Assembly (NCBI RefSeq): GCF_001027285.1
Contig: NZ_CP011509.1
Coordinates: 2,364,501 to 2,428,500, forward strand
Length of the DNA stretch: 64,000 nucleotides
Direction: 5' to 3'
DNA from: Archangium gephyra
GTDB lineage: Bacteria; Myxococcota; Myxococcia; Myxococcales; Myxococcaceae
Positions 9,512 to 18,177 of the stretch are shown one piece after another (within the stretch, counting starts at the first letter, position 1; each line of letters opens with the position of its first letter). A model generated the notes under the pieces. That model did not search any database. It was given only the letters and a program-made list of their open reading frames with translations, and had not been told where the DNA came from. Made by a program: the position numbers and the translations under genes.

Positions 9512-9609
9512 CCATACGAAGTGCCATACGAAGTGCCTGACACCTTCCCGGGGACACCTTCCCGGACACCTTCCCGGCGCGCCATACGAAGTGCCTGACA
9601 CCTTCCCGG
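9512..9609. repeat. Direct repeat cluster with a 28-bp unit (CCATACGAAGTG / TGACACCTTCCCGG)
   Basis: The 12-mer CCATACGAAGTG occurs at 9512-9523, 9524-9535 and 9582-9593. In the second and third copies it continues through CCTGACACCTTCCCGG, so 9524-9551 and 9582-9609 are identical over 28 bases. Between them the subunit GACACCTTCCCGG recurs at 9553-9565 and 9565-9577. The core TGACACCTT recurs in inverse form near the RAYT-like gene (about 12410) and, as TGACACCCTT, in the hairpin at 28258-28293. This suggests a REP-like sequence family. Confidence 0.8.
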
Positions 9610-9610
9610 C

Positions 9611-9714
9611 GCCTGGGGCAAAAACGCCGTGGAACCTCGTCAGGTTTGCCCTCGGCGGAGGCACCAGGCTGGCCAGCCGGCGGAGCATCTCAAGCCCGGT
9701 GAAGGGGCCCCTGG
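9611..9714 (-). mobile_element. IS91-family transposase fragment (central/C-terminal part)
   Basis: Read on the minus strand, this stretch encodes LEMLRRLASLVPPPRANLTR followed by FHGVFAPGA. The phrase L-V-P-P-P-x-x-x-L-x-R-x-H-G-V-x-A-P is a conserved block of IS91-like (Y2, HUH) transposases. It stops abruptly at the repeat cluster on one side, and no in-frame continuation exists on the other. It is one of five fragments of this transposase type in the window, all on the minus strand. Confidence 0.7.
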
Positions 9715-9866
9715 GCGTGCACCTGTTCGAGTTCGGCCTGGAGTTGCTCCTCGACGGGCTGGAGAGGCTGAGGACGAAGTGAAGGCCGCGGCCTCAACCC
9801 ATCCTTGCCACTCAAACCAGGAATCACGTAGAAAGCAGCCGGACCTCCAAAACAGGATAGAACGGT

Positions 9867-10835
9867 ATGCGCGGCATGTGGTTCATGGCGGCAGTGGTGG
9901 CTTCGTCGTGGGTGGGAACCGAGGCACGGGCGCAGGACGACTGGGAGACCCCAGTGGCCCGGAGCGGGGAGCAGTATCTGCCGTATGGCCAGCCCATCCC
10001 GCGGGAGCAGGCCCTCGACGCGCCTCCCCAGCCGTATGACGAGGCCATTCATGGCCGTGCCCACCCCAACACCCAGCCCCAGGCCAACGAGGTGGGCCGC
10101 AACCGGGCGCGCCTGCCCGAGCGGGCCCAGACGCCGCGCCCCGGCGGGCAGATCCCCGACATCTTCCCGGGCTCGGGCGACCGCGGGTTCTGGATCTGGA
10201 GCGGCCAGGGCATTTTCGCCGCCAACGATGCCCAGACGGACCTCGTCATCCCCGACAACGCCATCGGCACCACCATCTACGCGCCCACGCACATGCCCGC
10301 CGGCAATGCCTGCGTGGAGACGGTGACGGCGCACTGGCGCTACAGCGGCATGTCCACCACCTCGCACGCGCATGGCTTCTGGGACCACTGCGGCCTGGAC
10401 GGCGCCACGGGCTGGCAGAACTTCGAGTACATGGACGCGACGTGGAAGAGCAAGTACGCGCGCATCTACGACGGTGAGGAGCGCTACTTCACCGAGTCCT
10501 ACAAGGACGGCAACGGCTGCTGGCACGGGCTGATGTACAACTTCAACCTCGGGAGCTGGGAGGAGAAGGTGTCTCCCGCCATCTGCGGCTCGTCCTCCTT
10601 CGCCACCGGCTGGACCATGTGGGAGTCCCATCACCTGATGGATCAGGCCCAGGTGTGCCCCGCCTTCCCCCGCATCCGCGCATCGGGCCTCCAGTTGTGG
10701 ACGGGCAGCACGTGGGCGGCGCTGGACACGAGCAACACCAGCAACCTCGGGCCCTATGGCCTGTGCTGGACCAGCAGCACCTACAAGTTCCAGGTGAACG
10801 TGGTCAATTCCGACTGGACGGGGCTCACGCCGTAA
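9867..10835 (+). CDS. Secreted protein of unknown function
   Basis: 322 residues with a signal peptide ending TEARA-QDD near residue 22. The mature protein starts with a proline-rich, probably disordered region of about 85 residues (PYGQPIPREQALDAPPQPYD). A folded C-terminal domain rich in W, Y, H and C follows, including RGFWIWSGQGIFAAN, HAHGFWDHCGLDG and GNGCWHGLMYNF. No family is recognised; the tryptophan-rich C-terminal half suggests a secreted binding domain or an enzyme of unknown class. An AGGAT sits upstream of the ATG. It begins just downstream of the repeat and transposase debris. Confidence 0.75.
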   Translation: MRGMWFMAAVVASSWVGTEARAQDDWETPVARSGEQYLPYGQPIPREQALDAPPQPYDEAIHGRAHPNTQPQANEVGRNRARLPERAQTPRPGGQIPDIFPGSGDRGFWIWSGQGIFAANDAQTDLVIPDNAIGTTIYAPTHMPAGNACVETVTAHWRYSGMSTTSHAHGFWDHCGLDGATGWQNFEYMDATWKSKYARIYDGEERYFTESYKDGNGCWHGLMYNFNLGSWEEKVSPAICGSSSFATGWTMWESHHLMDQAQVCPAFPRIRASGLQLWTGSTWAALDTSNTSNLGPYGLCWTSSTYKFQVNVVNSDWTGLTP

Positions 10836-10924
10836 CGAGCACCAGGGCTCCGGCGGCTTCCCGCTCCCGGCCTTCTCGCCGAGGAAATCGCCGAGCCGGT
10901 GGAGTTGGAGGTGCACTGAGCGCC

Positions 10925-11210
10925 TCAAGGTGCATTCGCGCTGAGCGCTGCGTCCTTGGACTGCAGCATCTGGATGTCCGCCGAGCTGGTCCAGGTCTGG
11001 AACCCGGACGGGAGCTCCACGAAGCTCGCGTTGAGCGACAGCGCTGCGTCGAGGGCCATCCTCACGCCCTCGGCCTCGGAGCGGACGAACACACCACAGG
11101 ACGACTGCCTCCAGACCCATGCCTCCTGCTGTCCCCCCCGGGACGCGGGCTGGTGTGGAACACGGACTCCAGCTCGATGAGGACCAGGTTCGCCTCAGGG
11201 GGAGAGTGGC
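10925..11210 (-). pseudogene. Frameshifted gene remnant, function unknown
   Basis: On the minus strand one frame encodes EANLVLIELESVFHTSPRPG. After a run of seven G (complement of 11131-11138) a second frame continues with EAWVWRQSSCGVFVRSEAEG and then ALDAALSLNASFVELPSGFQTW, ending NAP-stop at 10925. Both pieces have protein-like composition and join if one base is added to the G run. There is no credible start codon, because the 5' end overlaps the end of the metallo-hydrolase gene. The 358-base gap between the genes at 9867 and 11195 otherwise holds only a 20-base match (10890-10909) to the RAYT-like gene at 13097-13116. Confidence 0.35.
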
Positions 11211-12145
11211 CAGGCCTCTGCTTCAAACCACTCGGGATGATGAAGGGTGACATCCCCGCGGGAGCCGGGCGCGCCTTGGAGCTCGTGCCCAGGGAGGAGG
11301 GTGACGTCAGGCCGAGCCGCGAGCAGTGCACGAACTTGATTGCGCACGTCAGCCGCGCGCTGGGGGTCCACCGCGACACGCTCCACGTTGTCGGAATGCA
11401 GCCATTCCCGGTGAACAACGGCATCGCCGGTGAGAAGCACCGGCCCCTCCGGCAGGGCGAGCAGCGCCATGACGTCCTCCCGCGCATGGCCACCGCCACG
11501 CAGCAGCACGACGCTGCCATCTGCGAACAAGTCGAGCGAGGCATCGAAAGGCGGGAGGGCGCGCGTGTCGTGGAAGTCCACTTCGCGCCAACGGGGCGCC
11601 GGCAGGCCCAGCACCTTGCCGGCCGTCCCCCGCCCACCGATGAAGGTCGCGCCCTCGAAGGACGCGGCGGCGCCAAGGTGATCGTCGTGCAGGTGCGAGA
11701 GGATGACCCATCGGGCGCGGGCTGGCTCCAGTCCGGCCTCTCGCAGCTGTGCGTCGAGCGTCCTTCCCTCGCGTCCGCGGCTCTCGAAGAGCCAGCGCAT
11801 CGGCACAGGCAGCGCGGACTCGCCCTCTCGGGCGACGGACGTGGAGAGCCCGCAGTCGAACACGATGAGCCCTTCTCGCGGATGCTCGAGCACGAAGGCA
11901 GGAGCCGGCCGCCATGGGCGGTGCTCACCCACCAGGAGCGCCGACATGCGGTTCATTCCCGTGTTGAAGACGTGGAGCCGAAGACCGGCCACCGCCGCGG
12001 GCATCGGATAGGGACCGGGAGGCGGCTGGGCCCCACTCACGATGACGGGACGGTAAGGGAGCAGGACGGCTCCGAGCGTGACGAGCGCACCCACACTCAA
12101 CAGGCTCAGCGCCGCGAGACGGCGACGTCGAAGATTCACGGGCAT
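11195..12145 (-). CDS. Metallo-beta-lactamase-fold hydrolase, membrane-anchored
   Basis: 316 residues from ATG 12145. The longer upstream reading is transposon-derived sequence and is rejected. An N-terminal hydrophobic segment (about residues 10-30, AALSLLSVGALVTLGAVLLP) anchors or exports the protein. The zinc-binding motif H151-x-H153-x-D155-H156 is seen in ILSHLHDDHLGA. Later metal ligands fit LLRGGGHAREDV, LLTGDAVVH and LLPGHELQ. The arrangement matches N-acyl-homoserine-lactonase or glyoxalase-II-like MBL enzymes; the substrate is unknown. Its promoter region is built from an IS91 transposase remnant. Confidence 0.82.
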   Translation of the reverse strand: MPVNLRRRRLAALSLLSVGALVTLGAVLLPYRPVIVSGAQPPPGPYPMPAAVAGLRLHVFNTGMNRMSALLVGEHRPWRPAPAFVLEHPREGLIVFDCGLSTSVAREGESALPVPMRWLFESRGREGRTLDAQLREAGLEPARARWVILSHLHDDHLGAAASFEGATFIGGRGTAGKVLGLPAPRWREVDFHDTRALPPFDASLDLFADGSVVLLRGGGHAREDVMALLALPEGPVLLTGDAVVHREWLHSDNVERVAVDPQRAADVRNQVRALLAARPDVTLLPGHELQGAPGSRGDVTLHHPEWFEAEAWPLSP

Positions 12146-12249
12146 GCCCCCACGGTGTGGGAGATTGACATGGAAGTGCTCCGGGTGAAACGGGCCAGCT
12201 GGGCGTGCGCTCCTTCTGAGGGATATCCCTGCTCCCGGCCCACCCCTAC

Positions 12250-12410
12250 GCGGATCCTCTGTCCGCGCGCTGGTGCAGCTCGCTCCATGAGCCTGCCCCC
12301 ACACCTGTGGCAAGTGAAGACGTCCAAGCCGAACGTCCTCCTGAGCAGTGGCGCCTGGTCCACTCGCGGCATCCTCTCCTTCTTCGGCTCCTTGCTGGCC
12401 GCCCGGAGAA
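12250..12410 (-). mobile_element. IS91-family transposase fragment (C-terminal zinc motif)
   Basis: The minus-strand reading gives KERMPRVDQAPLLRRTFGLD and then VFTCHRCGGRLMERA. The block L-L-x-R-T-F-x-L-D-V-x-x-C-x-x-C-G-G is the conserved C-terminal region of IS91-like transposases. It has no N-terminal part and no ends. It now lies immediately upstream of the metallo-hydrolase gene, where it may supply its leader. Confidence 0.7.
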
Positions 12411-12497
12411 GGTGTCAAAGAACTCGAAGCGCGCGGGACGAGACTCAGCGTGGACGGGTTCATCTACCGGCCTCCAAGTCTTTGCGAGGACTTGCGG

Positions 12498-13477
12498 ATG
12501 GCCCGAGAGGTGCAAGGGCCTCGCGGGCTGTGGGGAGAGGGGGAGAGGATGGGCTGGCCGCTGAGGATGTTCCAGGAGGAGGGCTACTATTTCGTCACAT
12601 CCAGGTGCTACCAGGGACGGCTGCTGCTGCGTCCCAGCCCGGAGGTAAACGAGGTGGTGGGGGGAGTGCTGGCGCGAGCCCTCCAACAGAGCGCTGACAC
12701 GGTGAGGCTGCATGCCTTCACCTTCGCCTCCAATCACTTCCACCTGCTGGTGTGGGCACGGGGGCGGCGCTCGCCGGCTTCATGCAGTACCTGCGCGCCA
12801 ACCTGTCCAAGAAGGTGGGCAAGCTGGTGGATTGGAGTGGAAGCTTCTGGGAGAGGCGCTACTCGGCGGAGCCGGTGTTGGACGACGCGGCGCTGGTGGG
12901 CCGTCTGCGCTACGTGCTGGCCCACGGGGTGAAGGAGGGACTGGTGGAGAGGAGCGCCGAGTGGCCGGGCCTCACGTGTTTGCCACAGCTGCTGGGGCCG
13001 GCACGGCGACTGTTCCAGTGGTTCAACTGGACGAAGCGCTGGAGCAAGAGGAGTGAGGACATGGCAGGAGCACAGGGGCGTTTCGCCCCAGAGTGGGCCG
13101 AGCCGGTGGAGTTGGAACTGGCGCCACTGCCGTGCTGGGAAGGACTGGGGGAGGAGGAGAGGCGGCGAGCGGTACGAGGACTTGTGGAGGGGGTGGAAGC
13201 CGAGGCTCGCGCACAGGACACGCCCGTGTTGGGGGCCCGGGCTGTGCGGGCACAGCACCCGCATACCCGGCCCGAGCACCTCAAGCGCAGCCCTCGGCCG
13301 TTGGGGCATGCCTCGACGCGCCAGGCATTGAAGGAGTTGCGCGAGCAATACCGGGCGTTCGTCGCGGCTTTCCGAGAGGCGGCGGCTCGGTGGAGGTGGG
13401 GGGACTTCTCGGTCCGCTTTCCTCTCTTCTCCTTTCCACCACGTGTCGTGCCACGTGGTATGGCTCGATTTCTTTGA
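12498..13477 (+). pseudogene. REP-associated (RAYT-like, Y1 HUH) transposase, frameshifted
   Basis: Two frames together encode one transposase. The first reads YYFVTSRCYQGRLLLRPSP and later ASNHFHLLVWARG, with the HUH motif H-F-H. The second resumes at AALAGFMQYLRANLSKKVGK and continues WSGSFWERRYSAEPVL to RLFQWFNWTKRW. The break is at the G run 12760-12764; adding one G restores WARGAALAGFMQ. RAYT proteins nick and move REP palindromes. Start could be ATG 12498 or 12567. The C-terminal 120 residues after the conserved domain look like a lineage-specific tail. A sequencing error in the G run cannot be excluded. Confidence 0.8.
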
Positions 13478-13610
13478 CGCCCTCTCCGCCCTCTCCGCGT
13501 TCCGAGAGGCGGCAGCGCGCTCTTCTCTTTTCCGCCGCGCGTCGTGCCGGGTCGCGTCACTCGAATTCTCTGATACCCTTTCTGGATACCCTTTCTGAGA
13601 TACCCTTTCT
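13369..13610. repeat. Degenerate direct repeat and triple GATACCCTTTCT
   Basis: TCCGAGAGGCGGC occurs at 13371-13383 and again at 13501-13513, 130 bases apart. Each copy is followed by a similar CTTTTCC(A/G)CC(A/G)CG(T/C)GTCGTGCC segment, so this is a degenerate duplication at the 3' end of the RAYT-like gene. Immediately after, the 12-mer GATACCCTTTCT is present three times (13572-13583, 13585-13596, 13599-13610). Such arrays could be target sites or end sequences of the RAYT element. They end just before the 3' end of the TIR-STAND gene. Confidence 0.7.
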
Positions 13611-13629
13611 AATTCCCAAAGCCTGCCGC

Positions 13630-16600
13630 TCACGTCCACCATTGCGTGGCTTCGATGACCTCCTGGGCAATCCGCGCAGTATCTTTTTCCCCGCACAACT
13701 CGAGGAGCACTGGGGTGAATGCGTGGAGAGCGCTGAGCACCGCCGAACGCTCCCGAGATGACAAATCCATGAGCACGTTTGAGCAGTGGAGGTAGGACTT
13801 GGATCGCGAAAGCGTCAGCAATAGCGGAGAAAGCTGCCGCAATGCACGCAGGATCAAATCATTGGTATATGCAGCGTCTCTTTCGTCGTGTATGCGTACT
13901 GCAGCTTGAAGTGCCTCGTCGATGACATCTTCCCGCGCTTCACCCGAAAGGCAGGACGCAAGCGATGCAAGAGCTTCGACTCGTGCCGACAAGTAGGCAA
14001 TTCTCCTGGCGATGCGGAGAGCCTCTGAATGCAAAGCTGGCGGTATTTCTGGCGCAAGCAAAACCAAAACCTCTTCCAAGTCAAAAGGAGCTCGCTGTCG
14101 ATCCAATGCGTCAATCGCACGCTTCACGGCTAGTTCCCTCAGCGCGGGAGAAAGCCTGGGGGCCAGGACTGCAAACGCTTTGGCCAGATAACCCCAGCCC
14201 TCAGGATCGTAGTCTCTAATGTGGAACCCGCAAATTCTGCGAAATAACTTCTCAATCACTGAATCTGGGAGAAGTGAGGCAAAGCTTGTGAGGGCCAACT
14301 CGCAATATCCGACATTCTCGGACTGAATCACCCTCCACAGAACGCGTTTCAAAACCCTTTGTTTTTTGTTCTCATCAGGGAGTTCTAGAATTTGCATCTT
14401 CAATGCGCTGAGCGCATGAGCGAATTTGACGTGCTCATCAGGAGAAGAGAGTAAGCCTTCATCTCTCTCCAGCACATCGAACAACACATGCACTGCATCT
14501 GAAATGACGCCCTGATCAAACCCTCCGGACGCAGGAGATTCCTTCGAGGCCTTCGCGTGAAGGAGGTCACTCATTTTATCTGCCACTGCCTTTCTCAATC
14601 TGGGCGGGTGGAGTCCCCTTAGTGCCTCACGCCGCGCCACCGCTCCGAGTGAATCGATGATTCTGGCAGCCGTATCCAGAATTAGATCATGATCCGAAAA
14701 CTCAAGTGCAGCAGCCATCGCCTTATTCAAGGCATCCTTCCTCCGCGCAGAATAGGGAAGATGTAATGCCAGGACAGCCAACAACTTCGCGCGAACCCGC
14801 GGCTCACGAATGGTCTCGGCATTGGATAGAACTTCTTCCAGGTGTGCTGGGCAAAGCCGATGAGCGATAGATTCAAACACTGACGCCCGGGCCCGTGGTC
14901 GCTCTAGCTGGCAAGTCTTGCGAATCAATTCAGAAACAAGGGGTTCCTTGATCTTTTGCACGCCTGCGATTCTCGTGACCGAAAATTCATCCCACCGTCG
15001 CTCAAGAGACTCCTCCAACTCTGGAGCAATGCCGTGCTTGCGAGTGAGGCCATACAGGTCCGTCTCGCAAAACGCCAGGTAATCGCCAGCATCATGTGAC
15101 GAATTTCCCTGCTCGACAATGTTGCGAAATTCCGATTCGATAAACTCCACGAACTCCAGATGAGAAAGGTGAGTCAAATCGACGGGGGGGGAGGATTTCC
15201 GGATGACTGCAATCGCCCTCTTGATAAAGCTGCTCCGCAACGGCTCTTTCTGGTGTATAATGGCATAACCCAAAGCGTGAGCTCTAGTCGTGGCATTTCT
15301 GATCTTCAGGCAGCCAGCGAAAGCTCGTTCCGCCATGGCATCAGAAAGATGCGGTGCGAGCTTGAAAAGCAGTTCGAGCTTCAGGGCCTCCGTTCCGGAA
15401 TCGTATTCATCGTGTAGTGCGAGCGTGGCGTCTAGCGCCTCGGAAAGTCGGTCCTGCCGCTCGGGATCGGATGAACAGCCTGCAAGCCCCACCAAGCCTA
15501 GCACCTGCTGCTTCACGGAATGGGCCTGTCGTATATATGCAAGGCCCTCATTGAAAGTCCATACGCCATCTCGGACGAGCAGTTCGATCAATGGAGGCGT
15601 GAGATTCTGGACCAGGCTGTGGATTCCCGCACGAGCGAGGGCGCAACGCACCTCATCCGAGAGAATGGGTGAGGCGCCAGCAGCCACTCGCTTTGAATTG
15701 GCTTTTCGGGATGCACTCCAGGCCCGCTCAACATCCATCAAAAAAGTGGCATGAGTTCGGTCATATGTTCCAGCTGCGCTCCGCCAATCCTCATTTACGA
15801 GTTTCATGAGGGCCTGGACACCGTGCCCAGCCGCTTCCAAATGCATTCCGTAATATTGGACGAGATAGGGTGGCACATCCCGTGGAGTCAAGCTCTTGGA
15901 CGTGAGCCCATCGAGCGTTCGTTGCCCCCAGTCGAGGAACCTGGCCGTCCACTTCTTCTGTTCATCCAGACTCAGCAGCGCATTCCGGATGTACTCTCCG
16001 AGGCGTGGGTGGGTGAATGCATAGCCTTGTTGAAAGCCATCCCCGACAATCAGTCGTGCGAGTGGTTGCAGTACCTCCTCGAGCACCAAGCCTGTTCTGG
16101 CGCGAAGGAGCGCGAGCAATTCATGACGTTTCAATGGGCCGAAAGCGCATGCCAGTACGCCCAGCACCTCTTGAGTTGTACGCACGCGCAACGGCGCATG
16201 CCGTCCCCAAAGCCTGCGTTGCTCCTCCCACCATCGCTCGAAATACCCTTTCAGGCCGGGGGTCAGTGTTTGCAGCAGGTTGGGCAGGCTCGCGACTTCC
16301 GTTTGGGATGAAAGTTCGGCGAGATAAAGTCCCAAGAGGAGAGGATCTCCCCCCGTCAACCGACGGAGCGCGCTGATGGCATCAAACTCCTGTGCCAGAG
16401 CATTCCAGGGGGAATCAAGCTGGCGAACAGCATCCGCAATCCCAGAGTCGTCGAGGAAATTGAGGCCGCGCACCACGGCAAGACCGGGTCGGCTCCAGCC
16501 CAGATGCTGAAGCCAACCACGGATATTTCGACCAACTATTTCCCGAGTGGACAAGACGATCCGCAGCCCCGGGGGTGGAATCAGAGGGAAGAGCGAGGGA

Positions 16601-17586
16601 CCTGTCTCCAAGTCCGCGGACTCATCGAGCCCATCGAGGACCAGCAGCAACTGGCGCCCATCTGGCAGTGGCTTTGACAAAACATCAAATAAAAGCCGGC
16701 TCCACGCACTGACAGGAGTACCCAAACTGGTGGGAATCCGCTCTCCACGCAGGACAGCCAACCGCGCGTTGAGTGCTGAAAGTATAGTTCCAGCCAAGTT
16801 GGTCTGGAAGCGGATGCTCACAGGGAAGTAGGCAATCGCCAAGTCCGAGCGAGTGGATAACGACGCCATCCAATGGGCCAGCAGCGCTGACTTGCCTCGA
16901 CCACCCGGAGAAGCCAACAGGAGATAGGGAGGCTGCTGTGGCTCGTCGAGCCACTGGTCCAGTGCCCGGAGATCATCGGTTCGCCCTCCGAACGGAGCAG
17001 TTCCCGGGCCGACGTACGAGCGGAGGAAGTTCTCGACACGGTTTGCTATATCATTGGGAAGTTCCCTAATCCCTTTAAGGAGCGCGCGGAGGGGGACCAC
17101 GTCGAGAGCCGAGGCAGAATCGGAAGCTGTGCGTGTTTCGTTCCTTCTGAGTATTGTCTCGACTAGCTGGCGGATTTCCACAGCGACCAACTGCCAGGCC
17201 GCATCCGGAGGCTTCCACTGGGTGACGGCGCGGCGACCTTTCGGAAGCACCTGAAGTGCGTCCAGCGAAGTCCCACTGATGTCGACCGGGCGCACAAGAA
17301 TCGGGATGGCGAGCGCCTCTCCGGCCTCATGGCGCTCAAGAGCCCGAGCCAACTGGTTTTGGCACACCTCTGAGTGGAGAAAATCCGAACTAATCAAAAG
17401 CAGGATGACATCAGCCTCATTGAGCTGCCGCTCGATCTCCGAGTCTCGCGCCGTACCCACCTGCACCTTCTCGTCGAACCACAGGTACAGGAGGCCCAAG
17501 CGCTCAAGAACAGAAAGGTGCCGCTCCAGTTGGAGCAGATGCTTCCTGTCCTTGCGAGCATAGCTACAGAATCCGACGAGTCCCAT
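13630..17586 (-). CDS. TIR-STAND NTPase, putative antiphage/abortive-infection protein
   Basis: 1318 residues in one frame. Residues 1-145 form a TIR domain (GFCSYARKDRKHLLQLERHL, then ADVILLLISSDFLHSEVCQN and RALERHEAGEALAIPILVRP). A STAND/NACHT-type NTPase follows: Walker A at 226-233 (SPGGRGKS), Walker B at 313-322 (LLLVLDGLDE), and a sensor-like RIVLSTRE at 342-349. From about residue 480 there are alpha-helical repeats with the recurrent pattern L-x-x-A-L-x-x-A. This architecture is known in bacterial immunity proteins that sense phage components through the C-terminal repeats and kill by TIR-mediated NAD+ depletion. The position of the usual TIR glutamate (C-x-x-E-L) reads C75-Q-N-Q78-L. 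Base composition is visibly less GC-rich than its neighbours, and it is flanked by transposase remnants, so transfer is likely. Confidence 0.85.
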   Translation of the reverse strand: MGLVGFCSYARKDRKHLLQLERHLSVLERLGLLYLWFDEKVQVGTARDSEIERQLNEADVILLLISSDFLHSEVCQNQLARALERHEAGEALAIPILVRPVDISGTSLDALQVLPKGRRAVTQWKPPDAAWQLVAVEIRQLVETILRRNETRTASDSASALDVVPLRALLKGIRELPNDIANRVENFLRSYVGPGTAPFGGRTDDLRALDQWLDEPQQPPYLLLASPGGRGKSALLAHWMASLSTRSDLAIAYFPVSIRFQTNLAGTILSALNARLAVLRGERIPTSLGTPVSAWSRLLFDVLSKPLPDGRQLLLVLDGLDESADLETGPSLFPLIPPPGLRIVLSTREIVGRNIRGWLQHLGWSRPGLAVVRGLNFLDDSGIADAVRQLDSPWNALAQEFDAISALRRLTGGDPLLLGLYLAELSSQTEVASLPNLLQTLTPGLKGYFERWWEEQRRLWGRHAPLRVRTTQEVLGVLACAFGPLKRHELLALLRARTGLVLEEVLQPLARLIVGDGFQQGYAFTHPRLGEYIRNALLSLDEQKKWTARFLDWGQRTLDGLTSKSLTPRDVPPYLVQYYGMHLEAAGHGVQALMKLVNEDWRSAAGTYDRTHATFLMDVERAWSASRKANSKRVAAGASPILSDEVRCALARAGIHSLVQNLTPPLIELLVRDGVWTFNEGLAYIRQAHSVKQQVLGLVGLAGCSSDPERQDRLSEALDATLALHDEYDSGTEALKLELLFKLAPHLSDAMAERAFAGCLKIRNATTRAHALGYAIIHQKEPLRSSFIKRAIAVIRKSSPPVDLTHLSHLEFVEFIESEFRNIVEQGNSSHDAGDYLAFCETDLYGLTRKHGIAPELEESLERRWDEFSVTRIAGVQKIKEPLVSELIRKTCQLERPRARASVFESIAHRLCPAHLEEVLSNAETIREPRVRAKLLAVLALHLPYSARRKDALNKAMAAALEFSDHDLILDTAARIIDSLGAVARREALRGLHPPRLRKAVADKMSDLLHAKASKESPASGGFDQGVISDAVHVLFDVLERDEGLLSSPDEHVKFAHALSALKMQILELPDENKKQRVLKRVLWRVIQSENVGYCELALTSFASLLPDSVIEKLFRRICGFHIRDYDPEGWGYLAKAFAVLAPRLSPALRELAVKRAIDALDRQRAPFDLEEVLVLLAPEIPPALHSEALRIARRIAYLSARVEALASLASCLSGEAREDVIDEALQAAVRIHDERDAAYTNDLILRALRQLSPLLLTLSRSKSYLHCSNVLMDLSSRERSAVLSALHAFTPVLLELCGEKDTARIAQEVIEATQWWT

Positions 17587-17691
17587 GCTGCTTAGATCAA
17601 CATCCAGCAGGTCGTCGGCTCAAGCTCGTACGACAGATCGCCTGGGGACCTACCCGTCCCCCTCACTTCCGCCCTCCACGCAGGCGCGGAG

Positions 17692-18165
17692 GTAAGCGCT
17701 CGGAGAACCACACCTTCCGAGTGAGGGAGGCGTCGCTCAGGGTCACGTTCCAGGAGGTGTAGACATGGGACCCAACACGGAAAGAGTGGACGCAATGCTG
17801 GAGAGGGCCGCGGCAAGCAACTACTGGACGGAGGCCGAAGCGCAGGCGGTACTGGAGACCTACGAGGCGAGCGGGTTGTCAGTGGCGGAGTTCGCCTGCC
17901 GCCATCGGCTCGTTCCACAGCGGCTGAGGTGGTGGAAGAAGCGGCGGGCGGAGGAGAAGGCGGGCTTGGCCTCGTTCGTTCCGGTGCAGGTGGCGACGCC
18001 GTCGCCAGAAGCACAGCAGGCACCGGGCCCGGCCCGCATGGAGGTGTGCTGGCCAGGGGCCGGTGCATCCGGGTGGAGCCTGGCTTCGGCGCGGACGCGC
18101 TGGGGCGGTTGGTGAGGGCGCTGGAGGAAGCCATGCTGACACTGTCCTCTTCTGTCCACAAAACG
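17692..18165 (+). mobile_element. IS66-family element remnant (left end, tnpA, start of tnpB)
   Basis: The sequence GTAAGCGCTCGG at 17692 has the GTAA start typical of IS66 terminal repeats. It is followed 73 bases later by a tnpA-like gene, and at 18133 by the first codons of tnpB (MLTLSSSVH). There the element ends abruptly and is joined to an IS91-type fragment at about 18165-18178. No right end or tnpC is present. Confidence 0.65.
17765..18141 (+). pseudogene. tnpA: IS66 TnpA-type accessory protein, frameshifted
   Basis: Residues YWTEAEAQAVLETYEASGLS and [20 protein letters not shown] form the helix-turn-helix of IS66 OrfA (TnpA) proteins. The frame is intact to EVCWPG at about 18056. 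From there the family's usual continuation ([20 protein letters not shown]) is read in the next frame, which fits loss of one G from the run 18056-18059. A second one-base change near 18131 would restore the usual ending EEAC. An AGGAGG precedes the start. Non-functional remnant. Confidence 0.65.
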
Positions 18166-18177
18166 GGGGCGGCTCAT

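Larger units (their letters stand above)
9288..9782 (+). pseudogene. Truncated RanBP2-type zinc-ribbon protein, 3' part replaced by repeats
   Basis: A GTG at 9288 with AAGAGGA upstream opens a frame encoding MFWRCSSCEHRNLGRHQVCQ and then ACKHPKDGSEQYEMPE. This is a clear C-x-x-C-x10-C-x-x-C zinc ribbon of the RanBP2 type, known at the start of longer myxobacterial proteins. After about residue 80 the frame runs straight into the 28-bp repeats at 9512-9609 and then reads antisense through an IS91-type transposase fragment. The natural C-terminus is therefore lost. The frame stays open to 9782, so a 164-residue chimera could still be made, but I read it as a broken gene. Confidence 0.6.

Noticed and set aside
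9512-9609. Possible CRISPR array
   Set aside because: The repeats are partly tandem and have no spacers of constant length, and there are no cas genes. They fit a REP-like or recombination-derived repeat.
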